A stretch of 64,000 bases of DNA from Massilia sp. Root335 (GTDB taxonomy: Bacteria > Pseudomonadota > Gammaproteobacteria > Burkholderiales > Burkholderiaceae_D). Location of the stretch: NCBI RefSeq assembly GCF_001425685.1, contig NZ_LMCY01000003.1:532629-596628 (forward strand), read 5' to 3'. The notes beneath the pieces were generated by a model, which was not told the DNA's origin, did no database searches, and saw only the letters and a program-made list of their open reading frames with translations. This document shows positions 17,571 to 26,067 of this stretch, piece by piece (positions within the stretch are counted from its first letter, which is position 1; every line of letters begins with the position of its first letter). Made by a program: the position numbers and the translations under genes.

Positions 17571-19178
17571 TCAGCTTTCCAGCGCGGCCAGCAGCTTCGA
17601 TCCGACCGGCGCACCCCAGCCCGTGCACGCATCCCAGCCGGCCTTGGCCGGATAAGCGCCGTTGTCGCCGCTCGTGATGTCGCGCATGGCGCCGCTGCCC
17701 GCCAGCGGACCGTACAGCAGCGGATTGAGCCAGCCCACCGGCTGCGCCAGCTTCTGGTTCAGCAGCGCGACGAGGCCCGCCCACAGCGGCGACACGGCGC
17801 TCGTGCCGCCGATCGTGTACGTCATGAAGTCGACGCGCACCCGGTAGCCCGTCGCGGGCGACGCATTGCCGGCCACGTCGGGCACCCCGCGCCCGACCCG
17901 TCCGCCCGGATTGACCGACGCCGGCACGCCCGCATCCGCCTGCCAGGCCGGCAGGTCGAACACGTCGCTGACGCCGCCGCCCGTGGCGCTGCTGGTGGGA
18001 TCGTCGTTCCACACGGTTTCGCTCTCGATCGTGCTGCCGCCGACGGTCAGGCGCGTGCCGCCGCAACCCAGCACGTACGGGCTGGACGCGGGGAAGTCGG
18101 CATGCGCGAGGCCGTCCGGCGTGCCGTTGTCCGGGTTTTGGTCGCCGCTGCCGGCGTCGCCCGCCGCGCAGCACACCGTCACGCCCAGCGCGGCCGCGGA
18201 CTCGAACGCCTGGTTCATCGCCGCGAGGCCCTGCTCGGTCCACTCCGATTCCGGCGCGCCCCAGCTGATCGAGATCACGGACGGCTTGTGGACGTCGTCG
18301 TGGACGGCGGCCGCGATCGCGTCGACGAAGCCCTGCTCGCTGTTCGGCGCAAAATACACGGCGATGTGCGCCTTGGGCGCGACGGCGCCGGCGACCTCGA
18401 TGTCGAGCATCACCTCGGCATCCGCGCTCCACGGCAGCGACGGGCTGTTCTTGCCGCCGTCGACGGAGACGGTCGTCACGCTGGGCGTCGCCAGGTTCAG
18501 GCTCTTGAAGTAGGCCTTGAGATCCTTGCTGCGATAGCCGCCGCCCAGCTCGACGATGGCGATGCACTGGCCGCTGCCGTCCAGGCCGGCCGGAAAGTCG
18601 TACAGCTTCGCCAGGTCGACGCCGGTGTAGCCCGACGTCGCCTGCGCGTCGGACGGCGCCGCGCCGGAAGGCATCGACGCCAGCTGCGCCGCCTGCGCCG
18701 AATCTTTCGAGAACTTGAAATGCGGCCGCGCGATGGGCACGTCCTCGATGCCGAACACGCCTTCGACGATGCCGTCCAGCTCGGGCGGCAGGTGCACGGG
18801 CGCCGTGCGGCGGCGCGAGATGCCGGCCGCGTGCTCGACGTGCTCGATGGTCGTGCCGAACGCGGCGCTGACCTGGCCGGCCGTGCCGGACAACACGATG
18901 CTGCGCGCCGCCGGCCGGCGCTCGACGACGACGAGGCCGGCCTGCTGCGCGAAGGCGGCGACGGCATCGAGATCGGCGTCGCTGGCGCCGTGCCGTGCGG
19001 CGAACTCGGCGCGCGTCAGGTAGTTGCGCTGGCCGGGTTTCGTATCGAGCGGATGCGCCGCCAGAGGTGCACGCCGGCGCACGAGGACGGTGATCTCGAA
19101 GCGTTCGTTGGCCGGTGCCGGTCCGAGGGACCGCAAGTCGGCGATGGTTGCGGGCACGCTGCCCTGGAGTTTGACCAT
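17571..19178 (-). CDS. S53 family serine-carboxyl peptidase (sedolisin)
   Basis: A 535-residue sedolisin/kumamolisin. The prodomain spans about residues 1-165 (FEITVLVRRRAPLAAHPLD ... LTRAEFAARHGASDADL). The catalytic set is complete: E255 and D259 (DAEVMLDIEV), the oxyanion Asp D341 (CAAGDAGSGD) and the nucleophile S460 (TIGGTSAVSPLWAG). The C-terminal Asp-rich segment (GDNGAYPAKAGWDACTGWG) is the calcium site. No signal peptide is visible at the ATG at 19178, which has GAGGTGA upstream; members of this family are often exported without an obvious signal. Acidic endo- or tripeptidyl-peptidase activity is expected. It is divergent from the oxidoreductase gene. Confidence 0.9.
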   Translation of the reverse strand: MVKLQGSVPATIADLRSLGPAPANERFEITVLVRRRAPLAAHPLDTKPGQRNYLTRAEFAARHGASDADLDAVAAFAQQAGLVVVERRPAARSIVLSGTAGQVSAAFGTTIEHVEHAAGISRRRTAPVHLPPELDGIVEGVFGIEDVPIARPHFKFSKDSAQAAQLASMPSGAAPSDAQATSGYTGVDLAKLYDFPAGLDGSGQCIAIVELGGGYRSKDLKAYFKSLNLATPSVTTVSVDGGKNSPSLPWSADAEVMLDIEVAGAVAPKAHIAVYFAPNSEQGFVDAIAAAVHDDVHKPSVISISWGAPESEWTEQGLAAMNQAFESAAALGVTVCCAAGDAGSGDQNPDNGTPDGLAHADFPASSPYVLGCGGTRLTVGGSTIESETVWNDDPTSSATGGGVSDVFDLPAWQADAGVPASVNPGGRVGRGVPDVAGNASPATGYRVRVDFMTYTIGGTSAVSPLWAGLVALLNQKLAQPVGWLNPLLYGPLAGSGAMRDITSGDNGAYPAKAGWDACTGWGAPVGSKLLAALES

Positions 19179-19334
19179 GATTCACCTCGTTGAAAGACGG
19201 CCCGGCGGGTCCGGGCACCATCTGCCAGTGTGCGCGCGGGCCGGATCTGCTTATTGATTGGCGATAATTCCGAATGCTGACGTGCGATGACATCACCGCA
19301 CGAGCTTGCATTCGTATTAAAATAATCGCGCGAC

Positions 19335-19348
19335 TGTGAGCGCTAACA
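19335..19348. promoter_or_regulatory. LacI-type operator before the exported oxidoreductase
   Basis: TGTGAGCGCTAACA differs by one base from the perfect palindrome TGTTAGCGCTAACA, a known LacI-family operator form. It ends 15 bp before the ATG at 19364 and lies just behind the AT-rich stretch TATTAAAATAAT (19315-19326) that could hold the -10 box, so a bound repressor would block transcription. The regulator is not in the window. Confidence 0.6.
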
Positions 19349-19363
19349 TATCAATAAGGAGAC

Positions 19364-20476
19364 ATGATGATCGACAGGAATCGGCGTGATCTGATCCTTG
19401 CCGCCGGCGGCGCGCTGGCGGCGGGTGCGGTGGGCAACATGGCATGGGCGGCCCCGCCCGATCGCAAACTGGGCTACGCGATCGTCGGCCTCGGCTCGTA
19501 CGGCCTGGGCATCATCATCCCGCAATTCAAGAACTGCCAGAACAGCCGCCTCGTCGCCCTGGTCAGCGGCGACCCGGCCAAGGCGAAGCGCGTGGCGCAG
19601 GAATACGGCGTCCCGGAAAAGAACATCTATAACTACCAGAACTACGACGACATCCGCAACAATCCCGACATCGACGTCGTCTACGTCTGCTTGCCCGTGG
19701 GCATGCACGCCGAGTACACGATCCGCGCGGCCAAGGCCGGCAAGCACGTGCTGTGCGAAAAGCCGATGGCCGTGTCGTCGGCCGAATGCGAGGCGATGAT
19801 CGCGGCCTGCCGCCAGGCCGGCAAGAAGCTCATGATCGGCTACCGTTGCCACTTCGAGCCGTACAACCTGGAAGCCGTGCGCCGCGCGCGCGCGGGCGAG
19901 ATCGGCAAGCTGCGCTACTTCCGCTCCGAGCACGGCTACACGTTCCGCGACCCGAACGCGTGGCGCCTGAAAAAGGCGCTGGCGGGCGGCGGGTCGATGA
20001 TGGACATCGGCATCTACGCCCTCAACGCGGCGCGCTACATGACGGGCGAGGAGCCAACCGCCGTCTACGCCCAGGAAACGACGGACCGCAAGGACCCGCG
20101 CTTTCGCGAAGTGGAAGACATGATCGGCTTCCAGCTCGAATTCCCGTCCGGCGTGGTCGGCTCGTGCATGTCGATGTACAGCGCCAACCAGAACCACATC
20201 CTGCTGATGGGCGACAAGGGACGCATCGAAATGGAACCGGCCACCGGCTACCACGGCAACCGGCTGTGGGTGGGCAACGGCCGCGAGAACGAGATCACCC
20301 CGCGGCCCGGCCCCGGCGCCACGCAATGGGCCGGCCAGCTCGACCACATGTCGCAATGCGTGCTGCAGGACCGCGAGCCGATCGTCGCGGGCGAGGAAGG
20401 CTTGCGCGACCTGCGCATCATCGAAGCGATCTACCGCTCGGCGCGCGAGCAGAAGCGCGTGGTGCTCAAGGCCTGA
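19364..20476 (+). CDS. Tat-exported Gfo/Idh/MocA family oxidoreductase
   Basis: A 370-residue NAD(P)-dependent sugar oxidoreductase of the glucose-fructose oxidoreductase type. It starts with a twin-arginine-like signal (IDRNRRDLILAAGGALAAGAV ... AWA). The Rossmann motif is YAIVGLGSYGLG (about residues 38-49), the EKPM motif lies near 133, and the catalytic GGGSMMDIGIYALNAARYM carries the Asp and Tyr used in this family. GGAG lies just before ATG 19364; the ATG at 19367 is equally possible and better spaced. Exported members keep tightly bound NADP in the periplasm. It converges on the SMP-30 lactonase gene with 6 bp between stops, fitting oxidation of a sugar to its lactone followed by hydrolysis. 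Substrate unknown. Confidence 0.88.
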   Translation: MMIDRNRRDLILAAGGALAAGAVGNMAWAAPPDRKLGYAIVGLGSYGLGIIIPQFKNCQNSRLVALVSGDPAKAKRVAQEYGVPEKNIYNYQNYDDIRNNPDIDVVYVCLPVGMHAEYTIRAAKAGKHVLCEKPMAVSSAECEAMIAACRQAGKKLMIGYRCHFEPYNLEAVRRARAGEIGKLRYFRSEHGYTFRDPNAWRLKKALAGGGSMMDIGIYALNAARYMTGEEPTAVYAQETTDRKDPRFREVEDMIGFQLEFPSGVVGSCMSMYSANQNHILLMGDKGRIEMEPATGYHGNRLWVGNGRENEITPRPGPGATQWAGQLDHMSQCVLQDREPIVAGEEGLRDLRIIEAIYRSAREQKRVVLKA

Positions 20477-20482
20477 ACGGCA

Positions 20483-21418
20483 TCAATACGGCGATCCGGT
20501 GACGTCCAGCCGGATCCGCCAGATCGCGCCGGCGCCCGTCAGGAACAGCGTCTTGCCGTCGGCGCCGCCGAACGCGGCGTTCGTCACGTTGGCGTCCGTG
20601 CGGATCGTCGCCAGCTCTTTTCCCTCCGGCGAGAACACGCGCACGCGCCTGGCCGGGTGCTCGCTCACGTAGAGATTGCCGTGGCAGTCGACGGCCATGC
20701 CGTCCGGGACGTCGAGTCCCTTCACGATGTCGCGCCCCTGCCCCGGCACGCCATTCACGATCGGGTAGGCGCGCAGGAAGCCGTCGCCCGCGTTCACGTA
20801 CAGCACGTCGCCGGCGGGCGACAGCGAGACGCCGTTCGGATTCGGCCGGCTGCCGTCGACGAGCGTCACCTTGCCGTCCGTGCCGACCCGATACACGCCC
20901 GTGACGGGCTGGCCGCCGGGTGCCGCCGCCTTCTGGAAATCCGGGTCCGTGAAATAGATCGTGCCGTCCCTGGCGATGGCGATGTCGTTCGGCGAATCGA
21001 ACACCTGGCCTTTGTAGTTGCCGGCGATGGTCGTGCGCTTGCCGTCCGCGAGCGCATAGCGCGACAAGGCCTTGTACTTGTGCGTGGCCGCGACGATGTC
21101 GCCATGCGCATCGACGGCCAGGCCATTGCTGCCGCTGTCCTCGACGACCGTGCTCACGGTGCCGTCCAGCGCCAGCTTGCGGATGCGCGACGGGAAGCCG
21201 GGCGCGAAGCTGAAATCGGAAAAATACAGGGCGTCCCTGATCCACACGGGTCCCTCGTACAGGCCGGCCTCGCTGCGCGACGGCCGCACGGCCGCGACGC
21301 GCTCGGCGCGCAGTTCGCCGGACGGCGCCGGGCCGCAGGCCGGCGCGGCGTGGGCGCCGGCGGCGCAGGCGAGCGCCAGCAGGGGGCCGGAAAGTGCGAG
21401 GACGGTGCGGAGCTGCAT
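20483..21418 (-). CDS. Exported SMP-30/gluconolactonase family protein
   Basis: A 311-residue six-bladed propeller of the SMP-30/gluconolactonase/LRE family. A Sec signal (RTVLALSGPLLALACAAGAHA) opens the protein. Family landmarks include LYEGPVWIRDALYFSD (metal-ligand Glu), GSNGLAVDAHGDIVAATH, DSPNDIAIARDGTIYFTDP (metal-ligand Asn/Asp) and VPDGMAVDCHGNLYVSEHP. These enzymes hydrolyse sugar lactones with a divalent metal. A weak TAGCGCT-centred palindrome (21453-21466) lies upstream of the start. Together with the convergent oxidoreductase it may form a periplasmic sugar-acid producing pair (inference). Confidence 0.88.
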   Translation of the reverse strand: MQLRTVLALSGPLLALACAAGAHAAPACGPAPSGELRAERVAAVRPSRSEAGLYEGPVWIRDALYFSDFSFAPGFPSRIRKLALDGTVSTVVEDSGSNGLAVDAHGDIVAATHKYKALSRYALADGKRTTIAGNYKGQVFDSPNDIAIARDGTIYFTDPDFQKAAAPGGQPVTGVYRVGTDGKVTLVDGSRPNPNGVSLSPAGDVLYVNAGDGFLRAYPIVNGVPGQGRDIVKGLDVPDGMAVDCHGNLYVSEHPARRVRVFSPEGKELATIRTDANVTNAAFGGADGKTLFLTGAGAIWRIRLDVTGSPY

Positions 21419-21481
21419 GGGATGCCTTTCGTTCGATGATCGGAGAAATTCATTGTAGCGCTTGTCCGACCCGCGATGTAG

Positions 21482-23632
21482 TCAGTCGTCCTCCGCGTCC
21501 TCGGCAACCCGGCGATCGTCCTTGTAGCGGCATGGTTCGATCTTCGGCGACGCCGCCGCGTGGCACCAGCCCATGCCGTGGCGCCGGCCGTCCGCATCGA
21601 TGCCGCCGGTGAACACGACATTGTCCGCTGCCGGCCATTGATAGTCGCCGTACAGCCATTTCCCGCGAATCGGTGCGCTGCCGCCGGCCGGCACGAAGGT
21701 GCCCTCGCCATGCGCCTCGCCGCGCAGGAACGTCGTCTCCAGCCGGCCCTCCTTCGTCACGAGGACGCCGGCCCCGGCGGGCAGCGCGGCGTCGACGCCG
21801 CCTTCATACGAGACCATCTTGCTGTCGGCCGGGAAGGTGATGCGACCTTTTCCGTGCGCCATGCCCTCCACGAATTCGCCTTCGTACGCGACGCCCCGCT
21901 CGCTCACCAGCTTGCCGTGGCCCGACGGCAGGCCGTGCACGAAATCGCCTTCGTAGTAGCTGCCGTTCAGGCGCGTCCATTTGCCCTTGCCGTGCGGCTT
22001 GCCATCGGCCAGCGCGCCTTCGTACACGGCCTCGCTCTTGTAGCGCAATCCCGCGCCCGCCGGGGTCGCGCTGCTCTCCATGTCGGCCAGGAGTTCCAGG
22101 TTTTCCATCCACAGCGCGTCGAGCGGATGGTCGCCCGCGGCGCCGAACGCGACGGCGCTGCGCATGCTCTTGAGCGCTTCCGGCAACGCATGGTTCCGGA
22201 GGTAGAGTTGCGCGAGCGCGCGGAAACTGCCCGGCGCCGGTTCATAGATGACCACGGTGTCCAGGACAGCGATGCCTTCCTGCGCCGGCCCGCTGTCGGG
22301 CGCCAGCGTGTACAGGTAACCGAGGCCATAGTAGGCCAGCGAATTGCCCGGGTCCGCCTGGATGGCGCGGCGATACAGCGGGCGCGCCTCCTCCAGCAAG
22401 GCTTCCCAGCCCGGTGTCCCGGTGTCGCGCATGGCGACCGCCGTCATGCGCAGGCTTTCGGCGCGTGCGGCCAGCAGCACGGGATCGTTCGGGTAGCGTT
22501 GCAGCAGCGTCGCCAGGCGCGCCATGCCATCGTCGACGACGCCGCGATTGACGGCGATCGCGTTGGCCTTCGCATCGTCCGGATGGAGCTTGAGATTGGT
22601 CTCGATCAGCTCCTTCGCCACCTTGCGGTCGCCCTTCGCGAAGCGCGGCACCACGTCCGCCAGCACGGCATAGGTGGCGGCACGATCGAGTTTGGTGACC
22701 TTCACCGGCACTTGCGGCAGATCGAGCCCGTCCTTGCCGGTCGAAAAACCGCGCGCCGTCAGGTGGCGCTGCACATAATTCCGCATGTCGCTGTCGAGTT
22801 CAGCATAAGACTTCTTGAATGCGAAACGGACGGCCTGGTCCTCGGACAACCCCATATTATGCAAGCGCAGATAATGGGCGAGTTGCCGGCGCAGCTCGGG
22901 GCTCGAATTGAAGTAATGGATCGCGTATTTCGCGCGGGCGTAGAAGCGCGCCGTATCGGCGGTGCCGCTCCTTGTCTCGTCGAATTTCAGCCTGGTCGTA
23001 TTGAACAGCCATTTCGTGTCGAGATCGACCCTGCCCATCCGGTCGACCAGCCACGCTTCGCGCCCGCTGCCTTCCACCGGATGGCCGAACCACGCCATGC
23101 CGTCCTGGATCACCAGCGACGACCAGTATTCGGACATCCCTTCGTCATACCACCGCGGATAAGACGTCGTTTCGGGCGAATAATGCATCAGGAAATGGTG
23201 ATACTCATGCAGGATCGTCGCGCGCGCCCAATCGCTCGTATCGGCCGACGTGGCGTAATCTTCGATCCTGGCCAGCGCCGCGTAACCGTAGCGCGACAGG
23301 CTGAATACGCCGGCCAGGTTTTTGTGCAGGCCCAGTGTCGAGAAGCTGCTCCTGCCCATCGCCACGATCGTCAGCGGCGGCCCGTCCAGCGACTGCGCGC
23401 CGCGCACGCGATTCGAGATATACCGCAGGTTTTCCAGGTCGACGATCATCCGGCGCGCGACGGCTTCCGGCTGTTCCGTGACGACCCGGAAATTCGGACT
23501 GTCGATTTCGATCCAGTCCTTGTCGACGAGATCGCTCGCATCGCTGGCGTGCGCCAGCGGTATCACCATGAACAGGATGGACAGCGCGCGGGTGAGGTGG
23601 CGCAAGGGGAATGTGGCAATAGGCTTATTCAT
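21482..23632 (-). CDS. Exported metallopeptidase-like protein with TPR and MORN repeats
   Basis: A 716-residue protein with a signal peptide (ALSILFMVIPLAHAS). Residues 40-170 resemble a peptidase-MA/DUF1570 domain, with the zinc motif HEYHH at 142-146 and a downstream Glu in WYDEGMSEYW. The central region (about 300-530) is helical and TPR-like (VVPRFAKGDRKVAKELIETNLKLHPDDAKA; SLAYYGLGYLYTLAPDSG). The last 170 residues hold at least five MORN repeats (YEGALADGKPHGKGKW; YYEGDFVHGLPSGHGKL; YEGEFVEGMAHGKGRI and degenerate copies). MORN repeats bind lipid or protein surfaces. The combination suggests an envelope-associated peptidase, but no substrate is evident. About 375 bp separate its start from the acyltransferase gene. 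Confidence 0.8.
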   Translation of the reverse strand: MNKPIATFPLRHLTRALSILFMVIPLAHASDASDLVDKDWIEIDSPNFRVVTEQPEAVARRMIVDLENLRYISNRVRGAQSLDGPPLTIVAMGRSSFSTLGLHKNLAGVFSLSRYGYAALARIEDYATSADTSDWARATILHEYHHFLMHYSPETTSYPRWYDEGMSEYWSSLVIQDGMAWFGHPVEGSGREAWLVDRMGRVDLDTKWLFNTTRLKFDETRSGTADTARFYARAKYAIHYFNSSPELRRQLAHYLRLHNMGLSEDQAVRFAFKKSYAELDSDMRNYVQRHLTARGFSTGKDGLDLPQVPVKVTKLDRAATYAVLADVVPRFAKGDRKVAKELIETNLKLHPDDAKANAIAVNRGVVDDGMARLATLLQRYPNDPVLLAARAESLRMTAVAMRDTGTPGWEALLEEARPLYRRAIQADPGNSLAYYGLGYLYTLAPDSGPAQEGIAVLDTVVIYEPAPGSFRALAQLYLRNHALPEALKSMRSAVAFGAAGDHPLDALWMENLELLADMESSATPAGAGLRYKSEAVYEGALADGKPHGKGKWTRLNGSYYEGDFVHGLPSGHGKLVSERGVAYEGEFVEGMAHGKGRITFPADSKMVSYEGGVDAALPAGAGVLVTKEGRLETTFLRGEAHGEGTFVPAGGSAPIRGKWLYGDYQWPAADNVVFTGGIDADGRRHGMGWCHAAASPKIEPCRYKDDRRVAEDAEDD

Positions 23633-23731
23633 GCCGCCATTCTAGATCGCATGCATATCCGAAATAGTCACCAATTATTGCGACGGCTGCGGCAGCTCAG
23701 CCGCATCATTTGCGGTTTATATAATCGATAT

Positions 23732-23839
23732 GTGAAATCCCAATTGGATTTATTTCCGCCATCCCCGGATAATCCGAACCGTCTCCTCTATCTTCCTCCA
23801 AGAAAATAGATTCAGCCCGCCCCGTGCGGGCTTTTTTTT
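23732..23839 (+). ncRNA. Candidate short transcript or leaderless 25-codon gene
   Basis: A TATAAT box at 23720-23725 would start transcription at about 23732, and a strong terminator ends it near 23839, giving a transcript of roughly 108 nt. A GTG codon lies exactly at 23732 and opens a 25-codon frame ending at TAG 23807-23809, five bases before the terminator stem; the peptide is Pro-rich (LDLFPPSPDNPNRLLYLPP). It could be a small RNA or a leaderless mini-gene. The -35 region (TCAGCC) is poor. Low confidence on type. Confidence 0.3.
23814..23839 (+). terminator. Intrinsic terminator
   Basis: Stem AGCCCGC (23814-23820), loop CCCGT, stem GCGGGCT (23826-23832), followed by an unbroken run of T to 23839. 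It has no ordinary gene upstream on the same strand; the only transcript it could end is the short candidate unit before it. Confidence 0.85.
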
Positions 23840-24009
23840 GCCTGATTGCCTCGCCCTGAAGATCGGATTGCCTGCCCCAGCGACCACGCCGCGGGCGTCG
23901 TCCGGCTCGCCCCGCCCCGCTCCCGCCTCGCCACATTCCGCTCGCCCGTGCGAACGCGGACCACTAGTCTGACGTCGTCATCTCCACAACCAACCACGGA
24001 CGATCCATC

Positions 24010-25251
24010 ATGACGACTACCCGCCCGCTGCCGCGCTATCACTTCCTCGACTGGGTGCGCATCATCGCCTTCTTCCTGCTGATCCTTTACCACGTCGGCA
24101 TGTATTACGTGACGTGGGACTGGCACGTGAAGAGCCCCCATGCGAGCGAATTCCTCGAACCGTACATGGCGCTGTCGTCGCCGTGGCGCCTGTCGCTGCT
24201 GTTCCTCGTGTCCGGCGTCGCGTCCAGCTGCATGCTGGCGAAGCTGAAACCCCTCGTGTTCCTGCGCAAGCGCAGCTGGCGCCTGTTGATACCGCTGGTG
24301 TTCGGCATGCTCGTCATCGTGCCGCCGCAGTCGTATTGCGAAGTCATCGAAAAGCTCGGCTATGCGGGCAGCTACGGCGACTTCATGCGTTTATACGTGC
24401 ACGGCTACCACGGCTTCTGCAAGGACGGCTGCCTGATCCTGCCGACCTGGAACCACCTGTGGTTCGTCGCCTACCTGTGGGCGTACACGGTCGTGCTCGC
24501 ACTGCTCATGCTGGCGCTGGGGCCGCGCTTCGACCGCCTCGCCGCCCGCCTCGGCCATGCGCTGACGGGCTGGAAACTCGTCGTGCTGCCGGCCGCCGTG
24601 CTCGCGCTGGCGCGCATGATCATGCTGGACCGCTTTCCGATCACCCATGCGCTCATCGACGACTGGTACAACCATGCGCACTACCTGACCGTCTTCCTGC
24701 TCGGCGCCCTGATGGCGCGCGTGCCGGGCATCTGGCCGCGTGTCGCGGGGGTGCGCTGGCCGGGCCTGGCGCTCGCCCTGGCCGGCTGGGCAGCCATCAT
24801 CATCTGGTACGCGCTGGACCACGGCGCCATCGCGGGCACGCGCTGGGAGCTGCTCGTCTATCCGATGCGCGCCGTGTATGTGCTGATGGCGTGGAGCGCG
24901 ATCCTGGCCGCGTGCGGCTTCGCACAGCGCCACCTGGACCGCGACGGCCCGGCCCGGCGTTACCTGACCGAGGCCGTGTTCCCCGTCTACATCCTGCACC
25001 AGACCCTGATCGTCGTGCTGGCCCATGCGCTGAAAGCCCTGCACCGCGCGCCCGGCCTGGAAGCCATGCTGCTGGTCGTGCTCGTGACGGTGCTCAGCTT
25101 CACCGGCTTCGAGATCGTGCGCCGGGTGCCGCTGCTGCGGCCCCTGTTCGGCCTCGGGCCGCGTGCCCCGACGGCATCCCCGGCCGAGGCAGCAGGCACG
25201 GCAGCAGGCACGGCAGTCGGCACCGCAGCAGGCGCGACCGCGCCGGCCTGA
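24010..25251 (+). CDS. Acyltransferase family 3 membrane protein
   Basis: A 413-residue integral membrane acyltransferase (OpgC/OafA-type). The N-terminal catalytic signature is YHFLDWVRIIAFFLLILYHVGMYY with the conserved His, followed by SPWRLSLLFLVSGVASSCML and about ten hydrophobic helices, ending at LLVVLVTVLSFTGFEIVRRVPLLRPLFGLG. These proteins transfer acetyl or succinyl groups onto periplasmic or surface glycans. The C terminus is a low-complexity Ala/Gly/Thr tail with repeated AAGT units encoded by a short DNA repeat (about 25187-25240). It stands alone; no glycan gene is adjacent, so the acceptor cannot be named. Confidence 0.85.
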   Translation: MTTTRPLPRYHFLDWVRIIAFFLLILYHVGMYYVTWDWHVKSPHASEFLEPYMALSSPWRLSLLFLVSGVASSCMLAKLKPLVFLRKRSWRLLIPLVFGMLVIVPPQSYCEVIEKLGYAGSYGDFMRLYVHGYHGFCKDGCLILPTWNHLWFVAYLWAYTVVLALLMLALGPRFDRLAARLGHALTGWKLVVLPAAVLALARMIMLDRFPITHALIDDWYNHAHYLTVFLLGALMARVPGIWPRVAGVRWPGLALALAGWAAIIIWYALDHGAIAGTRWELLVYPMRAVYVLMAWSAILAACGFAQRHLDRDGPARRYLTEAVFPVYILHQTLIVVLAHALKALHRAPGLEAMLLVVLVTVLSFTGFEIVRRVPLLRPLFGLGPRAPTASPAEAAGTAAGTAVGTAAGATAPA

Positions 25252-25274
25252 CCGCCGCGCCGCGCAATGCGGTG

Positions 25275-25841
25275 TCAGTGCGTGGTGGCGGAACGCTGTT
25301 GCTGGCCACCCTGCTGGCCGGCCTGCTGGGCGCCCGCCGGCACGTGTTGCTGGGATGTGGATTGCGGCTGGGCGGCACCGTTACCCGGCCGCATGAACGG
25401 ATCGCTGAACTGGCGCGCGGCTTCCTGCTGGGCACGCAGGCCGCGCTCGGTCTGCTCGGTGGCGTCGCGGGCCACCTCGTCGGCCAGGGCGCGGGCGGTG
25501 CGGGTCGTGTTCTGGACGTGCTGTTCGGTGACGCGGGCCATCTCGACCTGGGCATCGGCCGCCAGGCGCGCAATGTGCTGCTGGTAGGCGCGCAGCTTGT
25601 CGGCCGCGGGCTGGGTGCGCGCGGCGGCGGCGCTCAGCAGCTCGGACTGGCGATCCGTGCTCAGCACGTGCTTGCTGGCCAGCGTCGTTTCCTCCAGCAT
25701 CGTCTGCACCAGCTGGATGTTCAGGTCGCACATCTGCTGGAATGACCTGAACAGCGACTTCGACATGTCGTTCAGGAATGCGGTCTGGGCATCGATATGG
25801 GTTCGCACCGCCGGCGCGATCGTTTGTGGAAATGGATACAT
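25275..25841 (-). CDS. Phasin family protein
   Basis: A 188-residue protein from the ATG at 25841, which has GCGAGG upstream; an earlier in-frame start at 25904 lacks one. The phasin domain covers about residues 15-140 (TIAPAVRTHIDAQTAFLNDMSKSLFRSFQQMCDLNIQLVQTMLEE), all amphipathic helix, as expected for coating polyhydroxybutyrate granules. The C-terminal 45 residues are low complexity and Gln-rich (QPQSTSQQHVPAGAQQAGQQGGQQQ). It implies that the organism stores PHB, a common trait of Oxalobacteraceae. Confidence 0.85.
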   Translation of the reverse strand: MYPFPQTIAPAVRTHIDAQTAFLNDMSKSLFRSFQQMCDLNIQLVQTMLEETTLASKHVLSTDRQSELLSAAAARTQPAADKLRAYQQHIARLAADAQVEMARVTEQHVQNTTRTARALADEVARDATEQTERGLRAQQEAARQFSDPFMRPGNGAAQPQSTSQQHVPAGAQQAGQQGGQQQRSATTH

Positions 25842-26015
25842 GGTGTGCCTCGCAAAAAGAGTCGGTTGAACGGGCCGCAGCATCCGCCGCGGCACGAAGC
25901 TCACAGACTAAGGTCGCGAGGCAGACTTCATTTGATCTGGACTAATCGCGCGGGCTTGCGTGCGTCCAGGCGGCGGCGATCGCGGACCCCAAAGCGCGTA
26001 TTGACGAACGCGGAC

Positions 26016-26021
26016 TATAAT
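26016..26021 (+). promoter_or_regulatory. Possible -10 box for the TonB receptor operon
   Basis: A perfect TATAAT lies 46 bp before the start codon at 26068, in the context GGACTATAATGACC. The nearby TTGACG (26001) is only 9 bp away and cannot be its -35 partner, so the promoter is either activator-dependent or weakly defined. Confidence 0.35.
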
Positions 26022-26067
26022 GACCTGCATCGCGCCGTCATCGGTATCGTTCAACGACGAGGGGCAC

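Larger units (their letters stand above)
23633..24009. other. 377-bp gap with an isolated promoter-terminator unit
   Basis: No ordinary gene fits here. The left part is unusually AT-rich for this window (CCAATTATTG; TTTATATAATCGATATG), contains a perfect TATAAT at 23720-23725, and is closed by a strong intrinsic terminator at 23814-23839. The right part (23840-24009) is the presumed promoter region of the acyltransferase gene, without clear boxes. Confidence 0.6.

Noticed and set aside
25187-25240. Short DNA repeat at the end of the acyltransferase gene as a mobile or regulatory repeat
   Set aside because: It is in frame and only encodes the low-complexity AAGT tail; slippage is a sufficient explanation.
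26001-26021. TTGACG and TATAAT as a sigma70 promoter
   Set aside because: The spacer is 9 bp, too short for the two boxes to be used together.
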